DNA of 39,887 bases from Gemmataceae bacterium (lineage in GTDB: Bacteria; Planctomycetota; Planctomycetia; Gemmatales; Gemmataceae). Below are positions 7,393-15,507 of this stretch, in pieces (positions within the stretch are counted from its first letter, which is position 1; each line of letters begins with the position of its first letter). The stretch covers positions 1-39,887 of the forward strand of contig JADLBT010000200.1 of the NCBI GenBank assembly GCA_020847555.1, given 5' to 3'. Both the position numbers and the translations under genes were made by a program. Below the pieces are notes generated by a model. That model had not been told where the DNA came from, did not search any database, and was given only the letters and a program-made list of their open reading frames with translations.

Positions 7393-9231
7393 GTGACTCT
7401 ACCGACACACCCGCTGCGGAACTGCTCTCAACCCGGCGCGTTCTCTGTCCACCTCATCCTGGCCCCGCTCCTGCTGCTCGGCCCTGTGTTCCTCCTACCA
7501 GTACATGCCCAAACGCCGCTGCCATTGACCGTTCGCGATGGTTGTTGTGAGGCTATCCTTTCGACGAAACACGCCGGCGAGCAATTCTACCTTGTGGTTG
7601 GCTCCCTGGCGCGCGGGTCCAGCCCGTACCGCGTCACCGTCGAGGCCGCCGCAACCACCGCCCCCGTCGTCCTCCCGGTTGCGGCGCCGGGCGAGGAAGA
7701 GGCGTGGGCAGCGCCGGTCCGCGAACTGGCGGAGCGGTTGGCCCGCGCCCGGTTGCGCCAGAACGCCCGCGGTGCCAGGGAGCCAGCATCGTCGGCAGGA
7801 AACCCGCCCCCGCGGCAGAAGACGTTTCACCTTTTCATGGGTGACAAGGATTTTCAGAGTCAGCGCGGCTACACCGCCGTCGTCGCCGACCTGTGGGCAG
7901 TCGGGCGGCATTGCCAGGTCTACGTGGATCGCGAACACAGCGACCGCGACACGCTGCGGCCCACGGTCGAGGACGCCGTGCGCACCTTCGACGATCAGGT
8001 TCGGCCGGTCGCCCGGGCGCGGCTGGGGCAGGTGCTCGACGTGGACCGCGACGGCCGGTTCACGATCCTGTTCACCGGCTGGCTCAGTCGCCTTCAGGAG
8101 GGCAAGGTGTCGCTCGGCGGGTTCGTGCGCGGCAGTGACTTCTACCGGGACGTGGCGGCCCCGTTCAGCAACCGCTGCGACATGATGTACCTGAACACGA
8201 ACCTTCGCCCCGGCGCGCACCTGCGGACCCTGATCGCCCACGAATACACACACGCCGTCGTGTTTAGCGAACACGTCTTCGGAGACTACCTGCCGGTGGC
8301 GGCGCAGCGCGACGAGGACAGCTGGCTCAACGAGGCGCTGGCCCACCTCGCGGAAGAGATGCACGGCCACGGGTGGAGCAATCTCGATTACCGGGTGAGC
8401 GCCTTCCTCAACGCGCCGGAGCGGTACGCGCTGGTCGTGCCGGACTACTACGGCAGCGGGGTGTGGCGCGACCCGGGGACGCGCGGCAGCGCGTACCTGT
8501 TCCTGCGCTGGTGCCGCGATCGGTGTGGGGACGACCTGGCGGCACGCCTGATCCAGTCGAACCTGCACGGGGTACTGAACCTGGAGGTGGCGACCCAGCG
8601 ACCGTTCGCCGCCCTGTTCCGCGAGTGGACGGTGGCGCTGCTGCTCGGAGGGCGAGGCGGCCTCGACGTCTGGCGGCCGCTGGGAAGCCGGGTGCTGTGC
8701 GGGCCGCGCTTCGCGGAGGTGCCGCTGAGCGGCGGGCGCCGCGAGTTGCGGGTCGCGCCGACGGGCGCGGCCTACCTGCTCCTGCACTCACCGGGAGCGG
8801 AGCGAACACGCCTGCGGATCAGCGCCGACCCAAAGGCAGAGTTGCAGGTAACCTTGATCCCAGCGGGCAGCGCGGCCGGACGCCTGAGCCTGAGCTGCGA
8901 ACCGGACGCGAACGGGTCGGCGGTGCGCCTGACCGCGACCGCTCACGGCGGACCGATCCGGCTGGACGGCGCGGCGTGGGAGCGGTTGGTGCCGACAGGG
9001 GAAGGTCCGGATACGAGCCATCGGTCGGGACGCGCTCCCGCCGAGACGGTGCGCGCGTGGTTCGGAGACGGGCAGCTGCAGGCGGGACAGGGCCGGGGCA
9101 GTGTGCCGATACCGCTGCCGCCAGCGGCTGGAAAGGAGCCTCTCGTGTTCCGGGCAGCAGGGACCGACGCGAGCGGGAAGCGGGTGGCGGCGTGGGTGGT
9201 CTTTCCTGCGGCGCCGACCGAAAAGGAGTAG
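7393..9231 (+). CDS. Secreted M30-like zinc metallopeptidase
   Basis: The 612-residue product starts at GTG 7393, with a GAGG site 7 nt upstream. It has an N-terminal signal peptide (about residues 20-41, LAPLLLLGPVFLLPVHA, then Q). The zinc motif HEYTH is at about residues 283-287, followed by WLNEALAHLAEEMHG with a candidate third ligand Glu at about 314. This HExxH plus downstream NE spacing resembles the M30 (hyicolysin-like) gluzincins. A segment near residue 213 (VDRDGRFTILFTGWLS) is similar to the conserved strand before the active site in that group. The C-terminal 250 residues look like beta-rich domains without a recognised family. Function as a secreted protease is inferred; the substrate is unknown. 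It is transcribed away from the tss operon. Confidence 0.75.
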   Translation: MTLPTHPLRNCSQPGAFSVHLILAPLLLLGPVFLLPVHAQTPLPLTVRDGCCEAILSTKHAGEQFYLVVGSLARGSSPYRVTVEAAATTAPVVLPVAAPGEEEAWAAPVRELAERLARARLRQNARGAREPASSAGNPPPRQKTFHLFMGDKDFQSQRGYTAVVADLWAVGRHCQVYVDREHSDRDTLRPTVEDAVRTFDDQVRPVARARLGQVLDVDRDGRFTILFTGWLSRLQEGKVSLGGFVRGSDFYRDVAAPFSNRCDMMYLNTNLRPGAHLRTLIAHEYTHAVVFSEHVFGDYLPVAAQRDEDSWLNEALAHLAEEMHGHGWSNLDYRVSAFLNAPERYALVVPDYYGSGVWRDPGTRGSAYLFLRWCRDRCGDDLAARLIQSNLHGVLNLEVATQRPFAALFREWTVALLLGGRGGLDVWRPLGSRVLCGPRFAEVPLSGGRRELRVAPTGAAYLLLHSPGAERTRLRISADPKAELQVTLIPAGSAAGRLSLSCEPDANGSAVRLTATAHGGPIRLDGAAWERLVPTGEGPDTSHRSGRAPAETVRAWFGDGQLQAGQGRGSVPIPLPPAAGKEPLVFRAAGTDASGKRVAAWVVFPAAPTEKE

Positions 9232-9240
9232 AACCTGTCC

Positions 9241-9291
9241 GAACCCGAAACGTCAGTGAGGGACGAGGCAAAAACCCTCGCGGGCTGGTAC
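9241..9291. repeat. Family-2 related inverted repeat, divergent copy
   Basis: The stretch GAACCCGAAACGTCAGTGAGG at 9241 and the downstream CCCTCGCGGGCTGGTAC at 9275 resemble a variant of the second palindrome family (arms CCCGGAGCGCCAGCG and CGCTCCGGGCTGGT). It starts 9 nt after the peptidase stop. Confidence 0.5.
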
Positions 9292-9385
9292 GACGGCGCC
9301 GGGACGGATCCGGATGGATCGGAGGACGGCGATGCGCTATGATAAAGGAGAAATGTCTGTCGGCAGCTCATCCGGGAGGAAGCCC

Positions 9386-9685
9386 ATGACTCTTGAGAAC
9401 CCCGAACCGATCGTTCGCGTGGTCCATCCGATTCAGGTGGATCCGACACCGATCGCCGACGCCGCGCTCCCCTCCCCGGCGACGCGCGCCGCCACGACCG
9501 AGGAGCTGCGTGCGCTGGAAGCGGTCTTCGCCCAGAAGGACCAGGAGAGCGCCGCCGTTGTGGGCCTGCTCGGCGCCTGGAACGCCGGCATGCTCGCGCA
9601 CGATCTGCTCCAGGATTTTCTGAAGGAAGAAGAGGAAGACGAGGCTGGGCCGCAAGAGCAGGGGAAGCAGAAGCCGAAGCAGTGA
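9386..9685 (+). CDS. Small protein of unknown function
   Basis: A 99-residue acidic product that I do not recognise. ATG 9386 is chosen because GGAGGA lies about 6 nt upstream. In-frame ATGs at 9353 and farther upstream are possible, but their ribosome sites are too close or absent. The N-terminus reads MTLENPEPIVRVVHPIQVDP. A helical segment (about 35-75) contains ELRALEAVFAQKDQESAAVVGLLGAW, and the tail is a charged EEEEDE/KQKPKQ stretch. No signal peptide or membrane helix is evident. A competing frame exists on the other strand, but the ribosome site and composition favour this one. Confidence 0.55.
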   Translation: MTLENPEPIVRVVHPIQVDPTPIADAALPSPATRAATTEELRALEAVFAQKDQESAAVVGLLGAWNAGMLAHDLLQDFLKEEEEDEAGPQEQGKQKPKQ

Positions 9686-9764
9686 ACGGCCCCGGGTCAG
9701 TTCGCGGCGCGCAGCGTGGGCCGGCCGGCGCGGAGCGTCGCCCGGCCGGCCCACGGCTCCGCGA

Positions 9765-10346
9765 TCAGGCGACTCGTCGCGCGGGGGCGGATCCCTCGGC
9801 GGCTTGCTTGACCTGGGCCGGCTTGGCGTGCGACTTGTGCCCCAGGAAATTCTGCCGGTACGCCCGGGTGAGGTCGGCGTTCCCCTTGATGATCAGCAGG
9901 TTCTCCGCGTTGTCCGCCTCGGCCTGGTTGGTGAAGTTGTAACTGCCGGTGATGATCGTGCGCTGGTCGATGATCATCACCTTGTTGTGGGCGATCGCGT
10001 GCGTGGCGTCGATCAGCGGCGCCAGCCCCTGGTCGAGGAACACCTGCAGGTCGGAATACCGCTCCTGCTCGTTGCTGCGGTCGAGCAGGATGTCCACGTG
10101 AACGCCGCGTTTCTTCGCCTCGATGAGCGCTTCGGTCAGCGGATCGGCGGTGAAGGAGTACGCCTGCACGAGGATCTCGCGGCGCGCCCGCTTCAGTTCG
10201 CGGACGACCGCCTCCTGACAGCCCCCCTTCGGCGAGAAGTAGGCCGCCACGTGCGGCATCAGCCCCAGCTGGCGCATGGCCGCCCGGACCAGGAACACCA
10301 GGGTAAACGCGCCGGTGAACCCGGTCGCGATCTCGATCCACAGCAT
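9765..10346 (-). CDS. Membrane-anchored phospholipase D-like (Nuc-type, single HKD) protein
   Basis: The 193-residue product has one HKD motif, H120-x-K122-x4-D127 (HNKVMIIDQRTIITGSYNFT), with the conserved GSYNFT that follows in Nuc-like nucleases of the phospholipase D superfamily. Single-HKD members work as dimers and cleave phosphodiester bonds, often in DNA. The N-terminal IATGFTGAFTLVFLV (about 6-20) is a membrane anchor or uncleaved signal, so the catalytic domain probably acts at or outside the membrane. ATG 10346 is chosen for the strong AGGAGG about 7-8 nt upstream; the open frame extends further but loses coding character. It is divergent from the dihaem cytochrome gene across 187 nt. 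The family is clear; substrate (DNA or lipid) is not. Confidence 0.82.
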   Translation of the reverse strand: MLWIEIATGFTGAFTLVFLVRAAMRQLGLMPHVAAYFSPKGGCQEAVVRELKRARREILVQAYSFTADPLTEALIEAKKRGVHVDILLDRSNEQERYSDLQVFLDQGLAPLIDATHAIAHNKVMIIDQRTIITGSYNFTNQAEADNAENLLIIKGNADLTRAYRQNFLGHKSHAKPAQVKQAAEGSAPARRVA

Positions 10347-10533
10347 CGTGCGCCCTCCTGCGCGGGACAGGTCGTGCCCAGCGAGCCAGAAGATACCAGC
10401 ACGCGCGAAAACCGCAAGAGCAAGGGGGCGCCGTTCGCCGGCACGTTTCCCGGGGCGGCGCGAAAGCGAGCTGGCCCGCGGTAGTACAATATGCCGTGCG
10501 GACAAGCTCGTTCTCCGGCAGGAGGTATCGACG

Positions 10534-11886
10534 ATGATGCGTGGTTGCCTGGTCGCGACGTGCGCGGGCGTCCTGCTCGCCCCGCTCGCCCTGGCGGACG
10601 ACCCGACCCCGGCCCAGCGCGGCAAGCACGCCCTGGAGTCGCGCGCCTACACCCCCGCGGTCTGGTCGCTGAAAGCCTACGACGCGGCCTGGCGCACCTG
10701 GGGGGTGGCGGAACGGCCGAAGGACTACGACCGGGCGTTCCGCGAGCGCTACGGCCTGCACCCCGCTCCGTACCCCAACGGCCGCTATCCGATGGGCCTG
10801 CGCGAGGGCACCGGCGTCCTCGGCTTCAAGGCGCTGGCGTCCGACTGCATGACCTGTCACGGCGGGTCGATCCTGGGCCAGAGCTACCTCGGCCTCGGCA
10901 ACGCCTCCCTCGACGTCGCGGCGCTGTTCAGTGAGTTGAACAAGGCGACCGGCGGATCGGGCAAGCTGCCGTTCCCGTTCAGCCACGCCCGCGGCACGTC
11001 CGAGGCGGGCAACTTCGCCGTCTTCCTGATGTCGTACCGCGACCCGGCCAACCTGAAGCTGCGCATCCCGCCCATCGACCTGGGGATGAAGGACTTCCTG
11101 TGCGAGGACACCCCGGCGTGGTGGCTGCTGAAGAAGAAGCGGACCATGTACCACACCGGCAGCACCCACGCCCGCTCGGTGCGTTCGCTCATGCAGTTCA
11201 TGCTCAGCCCGCCGAACTCGCTGGAGACGTTTACGAAGGCCGAAAAGACCTTTCGGGACGTTCAGGCGTACCTGCTCAGTCTGAGCCCGCCGAAGTACCC
11301 GTTCCCGATCGATCGCGACCTGGCATCCCGGGGAGAGAAGCTGTTTAACCGGACCTGCGCCAGCTGCCACGGCACCTACGGCGCGAAGTGGACCTACCCC
11401 AACAAGATCGTGCCCATCGACGAGATCGGCACCGACCCCACGCGCTACCACGGGTTCACGGAGAAGTGGGGCGAGTATTACAACGAGAGTTGGTTCGCGA
11501 AGGAGTTGCGGCCGGACGGGAAGGTCGGCTATCCGGTCCGGCCGACGGCGGGCTACCAGGCGCCGCCGCTCGACGGCGTCTGGGCGACGGCCCCATACTT
11601 CCACAACGGCTCGGTGCCGACCGTGTACGGCGTGCTGAACTCGAAGGCGCGGCCGCGCATCTACACGCGCTCCTTCCGGACCGACCGGGAGGACTACGAT
11701 GCGGCGAACCTCGGCTGGAAGGTGCGCGTGCTGGACGGGCCAGTGGGCCTGGGCTTGCCGGCATACGAGCGCCGCAAGGTCTACGACACCACGCAGCCGG
11801 GGCGCGGCAACGGCGGCCACCCATTCGGCGACGACCTGACCGAGGTCCAGCGGCGGGCGGTCATCGAATACCTCAAGACGTTGTGA
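10534..11886 (+). CDS. Secreted dihaem c-type cytochrome
   Basis: The 450-residue product has a signal peptide (residues 1-20, GVLLAPLALA then DDP) and two c-type haem sites, CMTCH at about 105-109 and CASCH at about 275-279. This makes it a periplasmic dihaem protein. Two widely spaced haem sites in about 450 residues, with a WATAPYFHNGSVPTVYGVL segment near the C-terminus, recall dihaem peroxidase and RoxA-like proteins. That phrase is typical of dihaem cytochrome c peroxidase relatives, where a distal Met or His region follows the second haem. Start at ATG 10534 (or 10537), with AGGAGG about 8 nt upstream. A TACAAT at 10485 could be a -10 element, but no good -35 is seen. Peroxidase, oxygenase or electron-carrier roles cannot be separated. 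Confidence 0.78.
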   Translation: MMRGCLVATCAGVLLAPLALADDPTPAQRGKHALESRAYTPAVWSLKAYDAAWRTWGVAERPKDYDRAFRERYGLHPAPYPNGRYPMGLREGTGVLGFKALASDCMTCHGGSILGQSYLGLGNASLDVAALFSELNKATGGSGKLPFPFSHARGTSEAGNFAVFLMSYRDPANLKLRIPPIDLGMKDFLCEDTPAWWLLKKKRTMYHTGSTHARSVRSLMQFMLSPPNSLETFTKAEKTFRDVQAYLLSLSPPKYPFPIDRDLASRGEKLFNRTCASCHGTYGAKWTYPNKIVPIDEIGTDPTRYHGFTEKWGEYYNESWFAKELRPDGKVGYPVRPTAGYQAPPLDGVWATAPYFHNGSVPTVYGVLNSKARPRIYTRSFRTDREDYDAANLGWKVRVLDGPVGLGLPAYERRKVYDTTQPGRGNGGHPFGDDLTEVQRRAVIEYLKTL

Positions 11887-11939
11887 CGGCCGCGGCGGGG
11901 GCGGTGGCGGCCACGCGATAGGGGGTGCAATGGTTTTGG

Positions 11940-11971
11940 TAAAGCCCACGGGTGGCATCCCGTGGGCTTTA
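11940..11971. terminator. Family-1 palindrome between convergent genes, likely bidirectional terminator
   Basis: The left arm TAAAGCCCACGGG (11940-11952) and right arm CCCGTGGGCTTTA (11959-11971) are perfect complements across a 6-nt loop, a 13-bp stem. It sits between the convergent dihaem cytochrome (+) and Gly-rich protein (-) genes, where a bidirectional terminator is expected. The same core recurs elsewhere in other contexts. Confidence 0.75.
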
Positions 11972-11991
11972 CACATCACCTTGTCCCCGCC

Positions 11992-13320
11992 CTAGGATTT
12001 CTGCTTGCCCTCGGGCTGCTCGACCCGGATCAGGGTAAACTGCTGGGTGTTGTCGCTGCCGTAATGGACCAGGACCGGCGTCTCGTCCCGGGTCAGGTTG
12101 GCGATCCCCGCCTCGAACACGACGTCCTTCTTCTGTCCGATCGACCAGGCGGCCCGTCGCGTCTTGGCGTTCACGGACCCGTACACGGGGAGGGTGTTGT
12201 CGGCGAAGGCGTCGTAGTAGTTGCCGCGGATCACGCCAGCCTTGTTGACCGCCAGCTGGAAGATCTTGTCGGCCGTCTGCTCCTCGCCGCGCACCAGGGC
12301 GAAGACGCCGAGCGGTTGCCACTCGTCGGACTCCGCCGGCTTTGCTGCCCGCCCGGCGTCGGCGATTTGCGTCGCCTGCTGAGCGTACTGCTCGGCGGAG
12401 GCGGCCGGTTCACTGCCGTAGTAAACCGTGTCCCCCTGGTAGACCACGTTCGTGCCGTAGTCGTAGTACACCGGGGTGGCCGGGTAGCTGCAGTAGGCGG
12501 ACACGGCGGCCCACGTCGCCGGGATCCAGACCGAGGCGGCGGCCCACCGGGGTGCCCGCCAGGCTGCCGGATACCGCGCGTACCAGTTCGGGGTGAAGGC
12601 GTTGTAGTGCCGGAAGCCGGTGCGGACGTAAGTGCCCTGCGTGCGGAGGGCGGTGCCGGAAGCGTAGTAGGTTCCGCGGCGGACGGCGGCCGACCCATAC
12701 GGCCCCGTCGCGACCGCCCCCCTGGTCCCGCCGGCGGCGGCCCCGTATGGCCCGACGGCGACCCCGCCACGGTAGCCGCCGTGGACCGCGCCGCCCGGCC
12801 CGATCGCGGTGCCGGTGCGTCCCACGGTGGCCGCCGTGCCGCGCGGCCCGCTGGCTGCGGTGGCTCCCGTCCGACCGCCCACGCCATAGCCGCCGGGACC
12901 GACCGCCCCTCCGCCGGCCCCGACGTGGGTCGCGGTCCGGCCGCCCGGGGTGGTCACCTGCACGCCGCCCGCGTAGTGGCCCGTCGCTCCGCCGTAAGGC
13001 CCCGTCCTGCCGGTGGCGGCCCCCCCGTACTGGACGGTCCCGCCGCGCGGCGTCGTGACCGTGCCGCTGCCGGAGCGGTAGCCGGCCGACCCGCCAGCCG
13101 GGCCGACCACTGTACCTCCCGACCGTGCCCCCATGGCGCTGCCGCCGTAAGGCCCCACGGCAGCCCCGCTCCGATACCCGCCCCCGGCGTACCCGCCTGC
13201 CGGCCCCCGCACGGCGGCCCCGCCCCCGCGGACAGCGCCTCCGCGCCCGAACGCCAGGGCCACCGAGGCCAGGCCGAAGCACGCCAACGCGGTCGCCGTC
13301 CACACGCCAACCTGTCTCAT
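11992..13320 (-). CDS. Secreted Gly-rich low-complexity protein
   Basis: A 442-residue secreted protein of unknown function. A signal peptide (about 1-23, ALACFGLASVALA) is followed by a 200-residue Gly/Ala/Thr/Tyr-rich region (about 24-235) built from degenerate short units such as GPYGG, GRTG, GGTRG and TTPRGGT. Next is a Tyr/Trp/Pro segment (YPAAWRAP, YYDYGTNVVYQGDTVYYG), then a folded C-terminal domain (about 330-435) with EWQPLGVFALV and TLPVYGSVNAKTRRAAW. Similar proteins are common in planctomycetes and are sometimes loosely called mu-protocadherin-like, without experimental support. AAGGAG lies 7 nt before ATG 13320. The downstream end is convergent with the dihaem cytochrome gene. 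A surface or periplasmic location is inferred from the signal peptide. Confidence 0.8.
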   Translation of the reverse strand: MRQVGVWTATALACFGLASVALAFGRGGAVRGGGAAVRGPAGGYAGGGYRSGAAVGPYGGSAMGARSGGTVVGPAGGSAGYRSGSGTVTTPRGGTVQYGGAATGRTGPYGGATGHYAGGVQVTTPGGRTATHVGAGGGAVGPGGYGVGGRTGATAASGPRGTAATVGRTGTAIGPGGAVHGGYRGGVAVGPYGAAAGGTRGAVATGPYGSAAVRRGTYYASGTALRTQGTYVRTGFRHYNAFTPNWYARYPAAWRAPRWAAASVWIPATWAAVSAYCSYPATPVYYDYGTNVVYQGDTVYYGSEPAASAEQYAQQATQIADAGRAAKPAESDEWQPLGVFALVRGEEQTADKIFQLAVNKAGVIRGNYYDAFADNTLPVYGSVNAKTRRAAWSIGQKKDVVFEAGIANLTRDETPVLVHYGSDNTQQFTLIRVEQPEGKQKS

Positions 13321-13372
13321 GACGCTTCTCCTTGTTGCTGGTATGCTGACCCGGGCGAGGATCGTCGGCCGG

Positions 13373-14284
13373 TTACTTCTTTTCCTTGACGCGGGTGACC
13401 TTCAGGGGGGGCAGATCGCCCACTTCCTCCCCGTCGAGCGTCCGGTTGACAGCCTGCCAGGTGAACGAGTCGCGGCCCAGGGGCGTCAGGAGGTTCGTCG
13501 CCACCGTCGTACTCCCGTCGGCGTGGCGGCCCGCGGAGTCGATGGCCCACTTCTTCCCATCCCGGCGCCAGACGGCATCGCCGAACCCGCCCCCGCTCTC
13601 GAACGTCCACGACCGGACCTCGCGCGACGCCGGATCCGTGCCGATCATCTGGAACCCGGTGAGGGTCCGATCCTTGTGGCGGATGGTGAAGTCCATGCGA
13701 ATGAAGGATTTGTTCCACAGCCAGGCGTAGGTCGTGTGAACCTCCGCATCGTCGCGCTTCGCGACCCAGGTGCCGATCAGCCAGTCGAGATCGCGCAGCG
13801 AAACCGCCTCGGCCGGCCATTCGCGGACGACCGCCATGAGCCACTTGCCGCCCTCGCGGACGTGCAGGACGCTGTAGCGACTGGTGGTCGGTTCGCCCTT
13901 GCCGACGCGCACCTTGAAGTACCCTTCCCCGATGGCCGTGTCCCGTGACGGGAACCGGAGAGAGTCCTGCTGGATGTCGGCCTGCCGTTTCTCCTTTTGG
14001 GCGAACAACTCGGCATAGGCCTTCGCAATGGCAGCCCGGCCGTGGTAGACGTGGCCGTTTTCGCCAATCAACTCCCCGTCGGCGGTCCAGAACGACGCGA
14101 CCTGCTCGGCATTGCCGCTCTCAAACGCCTTGAGGAAGCGCTCCATTTGCGCCTGGAGTTGGGCGCGGTCCGCGGCTCGCGCGCCCTTGTCGCCAGCGTC
14201 GCGGGTCTGGGCCAGGGACACCGTCCCGAGGGTTCCGGCACACAGAACGAAAACCAGGGCCAGCCGTTTGCTTCGGGTAAACAT
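13373..14284 (-). CDS. Secreted SnoaL/DUF4440-like protein with a C-terminal lipocalin-like domain
   Basis: A 303-residue secreted protein. The signal peptide (about 1-23, LALVFVLCAGTLGTVSLA then QT) precedes an NTF2-fold SnoaL/DUF4440-like domain (about 42-155: MERFLKAFESGNAEQVASFWTADGEL). A second domain (about 165-300) begins DLDWLIGTWVAK and contains WNKSFIRMDFTI and WTFESGGGFGDAVW, resembling DUF1579-type beta-barrel proteins. The two-domain order is common in planctomycete secreted proteins of unknown function. ATG 14284 is chosen because AGGAG lies 7 nt upstream and the hydrophobic segment starts right after it; the open frame extends to 14578 without coding character. No enzyme activity can be assigned. 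Confidence 0.75.
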   Translation of the reverse strand: MFTRSKRLALVFVLCAGTLGTVSLAQTRDAGDKGARAADRAQLQAQMERFLKAFESGNAEQVASFWTADGELIGENGHVYHGRAAIAKAYAELFAQKEKRQADIQQDSLRFPSRDTAIGEGYFKVRVGKGEPTTSRYSVLHVREGGKWLMAVVREWPAEAVSLRDLDWLIGTWVAKRDDAEVHTTYAWLWNKSFIRMDFTIRHKDRTLTGFQMIGTDPASREVRSWTFESGGGFGDAVWRRDGKKWAIDSAGRHADGSTTVATNLLTPLGRDSFTWQAVNRTLDGEEVGDLPPLKVTRVKEKK

Positions 14285-14496
14285 GCTGCTGCTCCTGCTC
14301 GGATAAGGATCGGTAAAGCGTTCGAGGCGCGGATGACGCCGGAAACGCGACCACTCTGCCACCTGCCATCGTCGGGGGATTGGCCGATTGTCCCTTCGCG
14401 CCTGCCCTCCTGGCGATTGTTTACCTGTGGAGGGGGTAATGCGAATGCGCAACTCGCACCGAACAGAACACTTGGGACAAATGTTTAAGTGAACTA

Positions 14497-14526
14497 TTGA
14501 CCAGTAACGCCTGGATCGGTTATGCT
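14497..14526 (+). promoter_or_regulatory. Candidate sigma-70 promoter upstream of the ImmA/IrrE-like gene
   Basis: TTGACC (14497-14502) is separated by 18 nt from TATGCT (14521-14526). It matches 5 of 6 at -35 and 4 of 6 at -10, in a locally AT-richer stretch, about 155 nt upstream of the start codon. Confidence 0.4.
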
Positions 14527-14636
14527 TTCCTCCGGCATCTTGGGGATGCCAGCATCCGGGGCCGCCAGGCTGGGACATTGGGGCGGCTCCGGTTTGCTTT
14601 TTTTATGCCCCTTCCAGAAGATTGGTAGGGAGGACG

Positions 14637-14662
14637 AAAGCCCACGGGACGCAGGCCGTGGG
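14637..14662. repeat. Family-1 palindrome, copy upstream of the ImmA/IrrE-like gene
   Basis: AAAGCCCACGG is followed, after an 8-nt loop, by CCGTGGG. The right arm lacks the CTTT end present in other copies, so this is an incomplete or decayed copy. It ends 17 nt before the start codon at 14680, so the hairpin sits close to the ribosome site GGGGAGG. Confidence 0.75.
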
Positions 14663-14679
14663 TGTGGGGAGGGCGGGCC

Positions 14680-15441
14680 ATGCGCGAGGATCTGTCGCGG
14701 GAAGAAATCGTCGGCGTCGTTGAGCGGGCAGTGGAGGAGTTGCTCGGGCGGGCGGGGGTAGGGGGACCGCCGGTGGACGCCCTCGCGCTGGCCGAACACC
14801 ACCTGGGCATGGTCGTCTCGGTCGCCGACGGTCCGTCGCGTCGCGGCAAAGGCCGGTCTGCGGAAGGGCGGAGCCGCCTCGTCCTCCCGGCCGACCAGTC
14901 CGTGGAGCGCCATCAGTGGACGGCGGCCCACGCGATCGGCGAACACCTCCGGCCGGACCTCCTCCGCGGCCTCGGCCTGGAACCGCAGCAGGCCCGGGTT
15001 CTGGTGGGCGGGTCGCTGCCTACCCTCGTTGCACACCGCCTCCTCGTCCCGACCTGCTGGTGGCGCGACGACGCGCCGGCCCTGGGCCACGACGTCGCGC
15101 GTCTGAAGGAGCGCTACCGCACCGCCGGTAACGAGGTTGTCGCGCTGCGCCTGCTCGATCTGCCCGACCCGTGCGTGATCGCCATCGTGGACAACGGCCA
15201 CGTCCACCGCCGGCGCAGCAACGCCTGGCGCGTTAGCAAGCGGCTGGAGCCGGCGGAGCAAGAGTGTCAGCGGTATGTCAATGAGTATAGTCGGTCGCAT
15301 GTGGTGTGCCGGAACGGGTGGACGGTGCAGGGCTGGCCGTTCCACCGGCCCGACGGGAAGCGCGCGATCCTGCGGAGCGTCGTCGATGCGGACGCGGGTT
15401 GGCCGGTGGACGAGAGCCCTGGCGCTGGGTACGACGATTAG
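14680..15441 (+). CDS. ImmA/IrrE-like protein with a degenerate zinc motif
   Basis: A 253-residue protein resembling the ImmA/IrrE metallopeptidase family, which cleaves phage or stress repressors. Aligning the core, HQWTAAHAIGEHLRPDLL (about residues 75-92) sits where the family has RxxxTLAHELGHxxxH. The usual HExxH is here HAIGEH, with the catalytic Glu replaced and the second His shifted. The next helix, LVAHRLLVPTCWW, matches the FAaeLLMP segment, and VARLKERYRTAGNEVVALRL matches the LA..f.VS...v..RL helix. This suggests a non-catalytic relative. No XRE-type repressor partner lies beside it. The start has GGGGAGG about 5 nt upstream. The family call is moderate because the motifs are degenerate. 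Confidence 0.55.
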   Translation: MREDLSREEIVGVVERAVEELLGRAGVGGPPVDALALAEHHLGMVVSVADGPSRRGKGRSAEGRSRLVLPADQSVERHQWTAAHAIGEHLRPDLLRGLGLEPQQARVLVGGSLPTLVAHRLLVPTCWWRDDAPALGHDVARLKERYRTAGNEVVALRLLDLPDPCVIAIVDNGHVHRRRSNAWRVSKRLEPAEQECQRYVNEYSRSHVVCRNGWTVQGWPFHRPDGKRAILRSVVDADAGWPVDESPGAGYDD

Positions 15442-15460
15442 CGCGCTCCCGGCGCCGGCG

Positions 15461-15507
15461 GACCAACCCGGAGCGCCAGCGCCGAGCTGGTGCGAGCGCG
15501 AGGGACG
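15461..15507. repeat. Family-2 palindrome, partial copy
   Basis: GACCAACCCGGAGCGCCAGCG at 15461 matches the left arm of the second palindrome family with one base changed (AACCCGG for AGCCCGG). The sequence that follows (GAGCGCGAGGGACG) is a decayed extension. It lies between convergent genes, ending at the TPR gene stop codon at 15508. Confidence 0.65.

Larger units (their letters stand above)
14285..14679. other. Intergenic region with divergent promoters and hairpins
   Basis: This 395-nt gap lies between the minus-strand SnoaL-like gene and the plus-strand ImmA/IrrE-like gene. It contains a candidate plus-strand promoter (14497-14526) and a small perfect hairpin (14534-14550, GGCATC and GATGCC arms). 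A GCCGCC/GGCGGC stem (14561-14587) is followed by a T-run at 14598-14604, and a family-1 palindrome lies at 14637. Transcripts from the promoter would pass the hairpin and T-run before the gene, so attenuation is possible but unproven. No coding region is convincing. Confidence 0.45.

Noticed and set aside
9697..11979. Minus-strand open frame of 760 codons
   Set aside because: It runs opposite the dihaem cytochrome and out of frame across the phospholipase-D-like gene. Composition is shadow-like.
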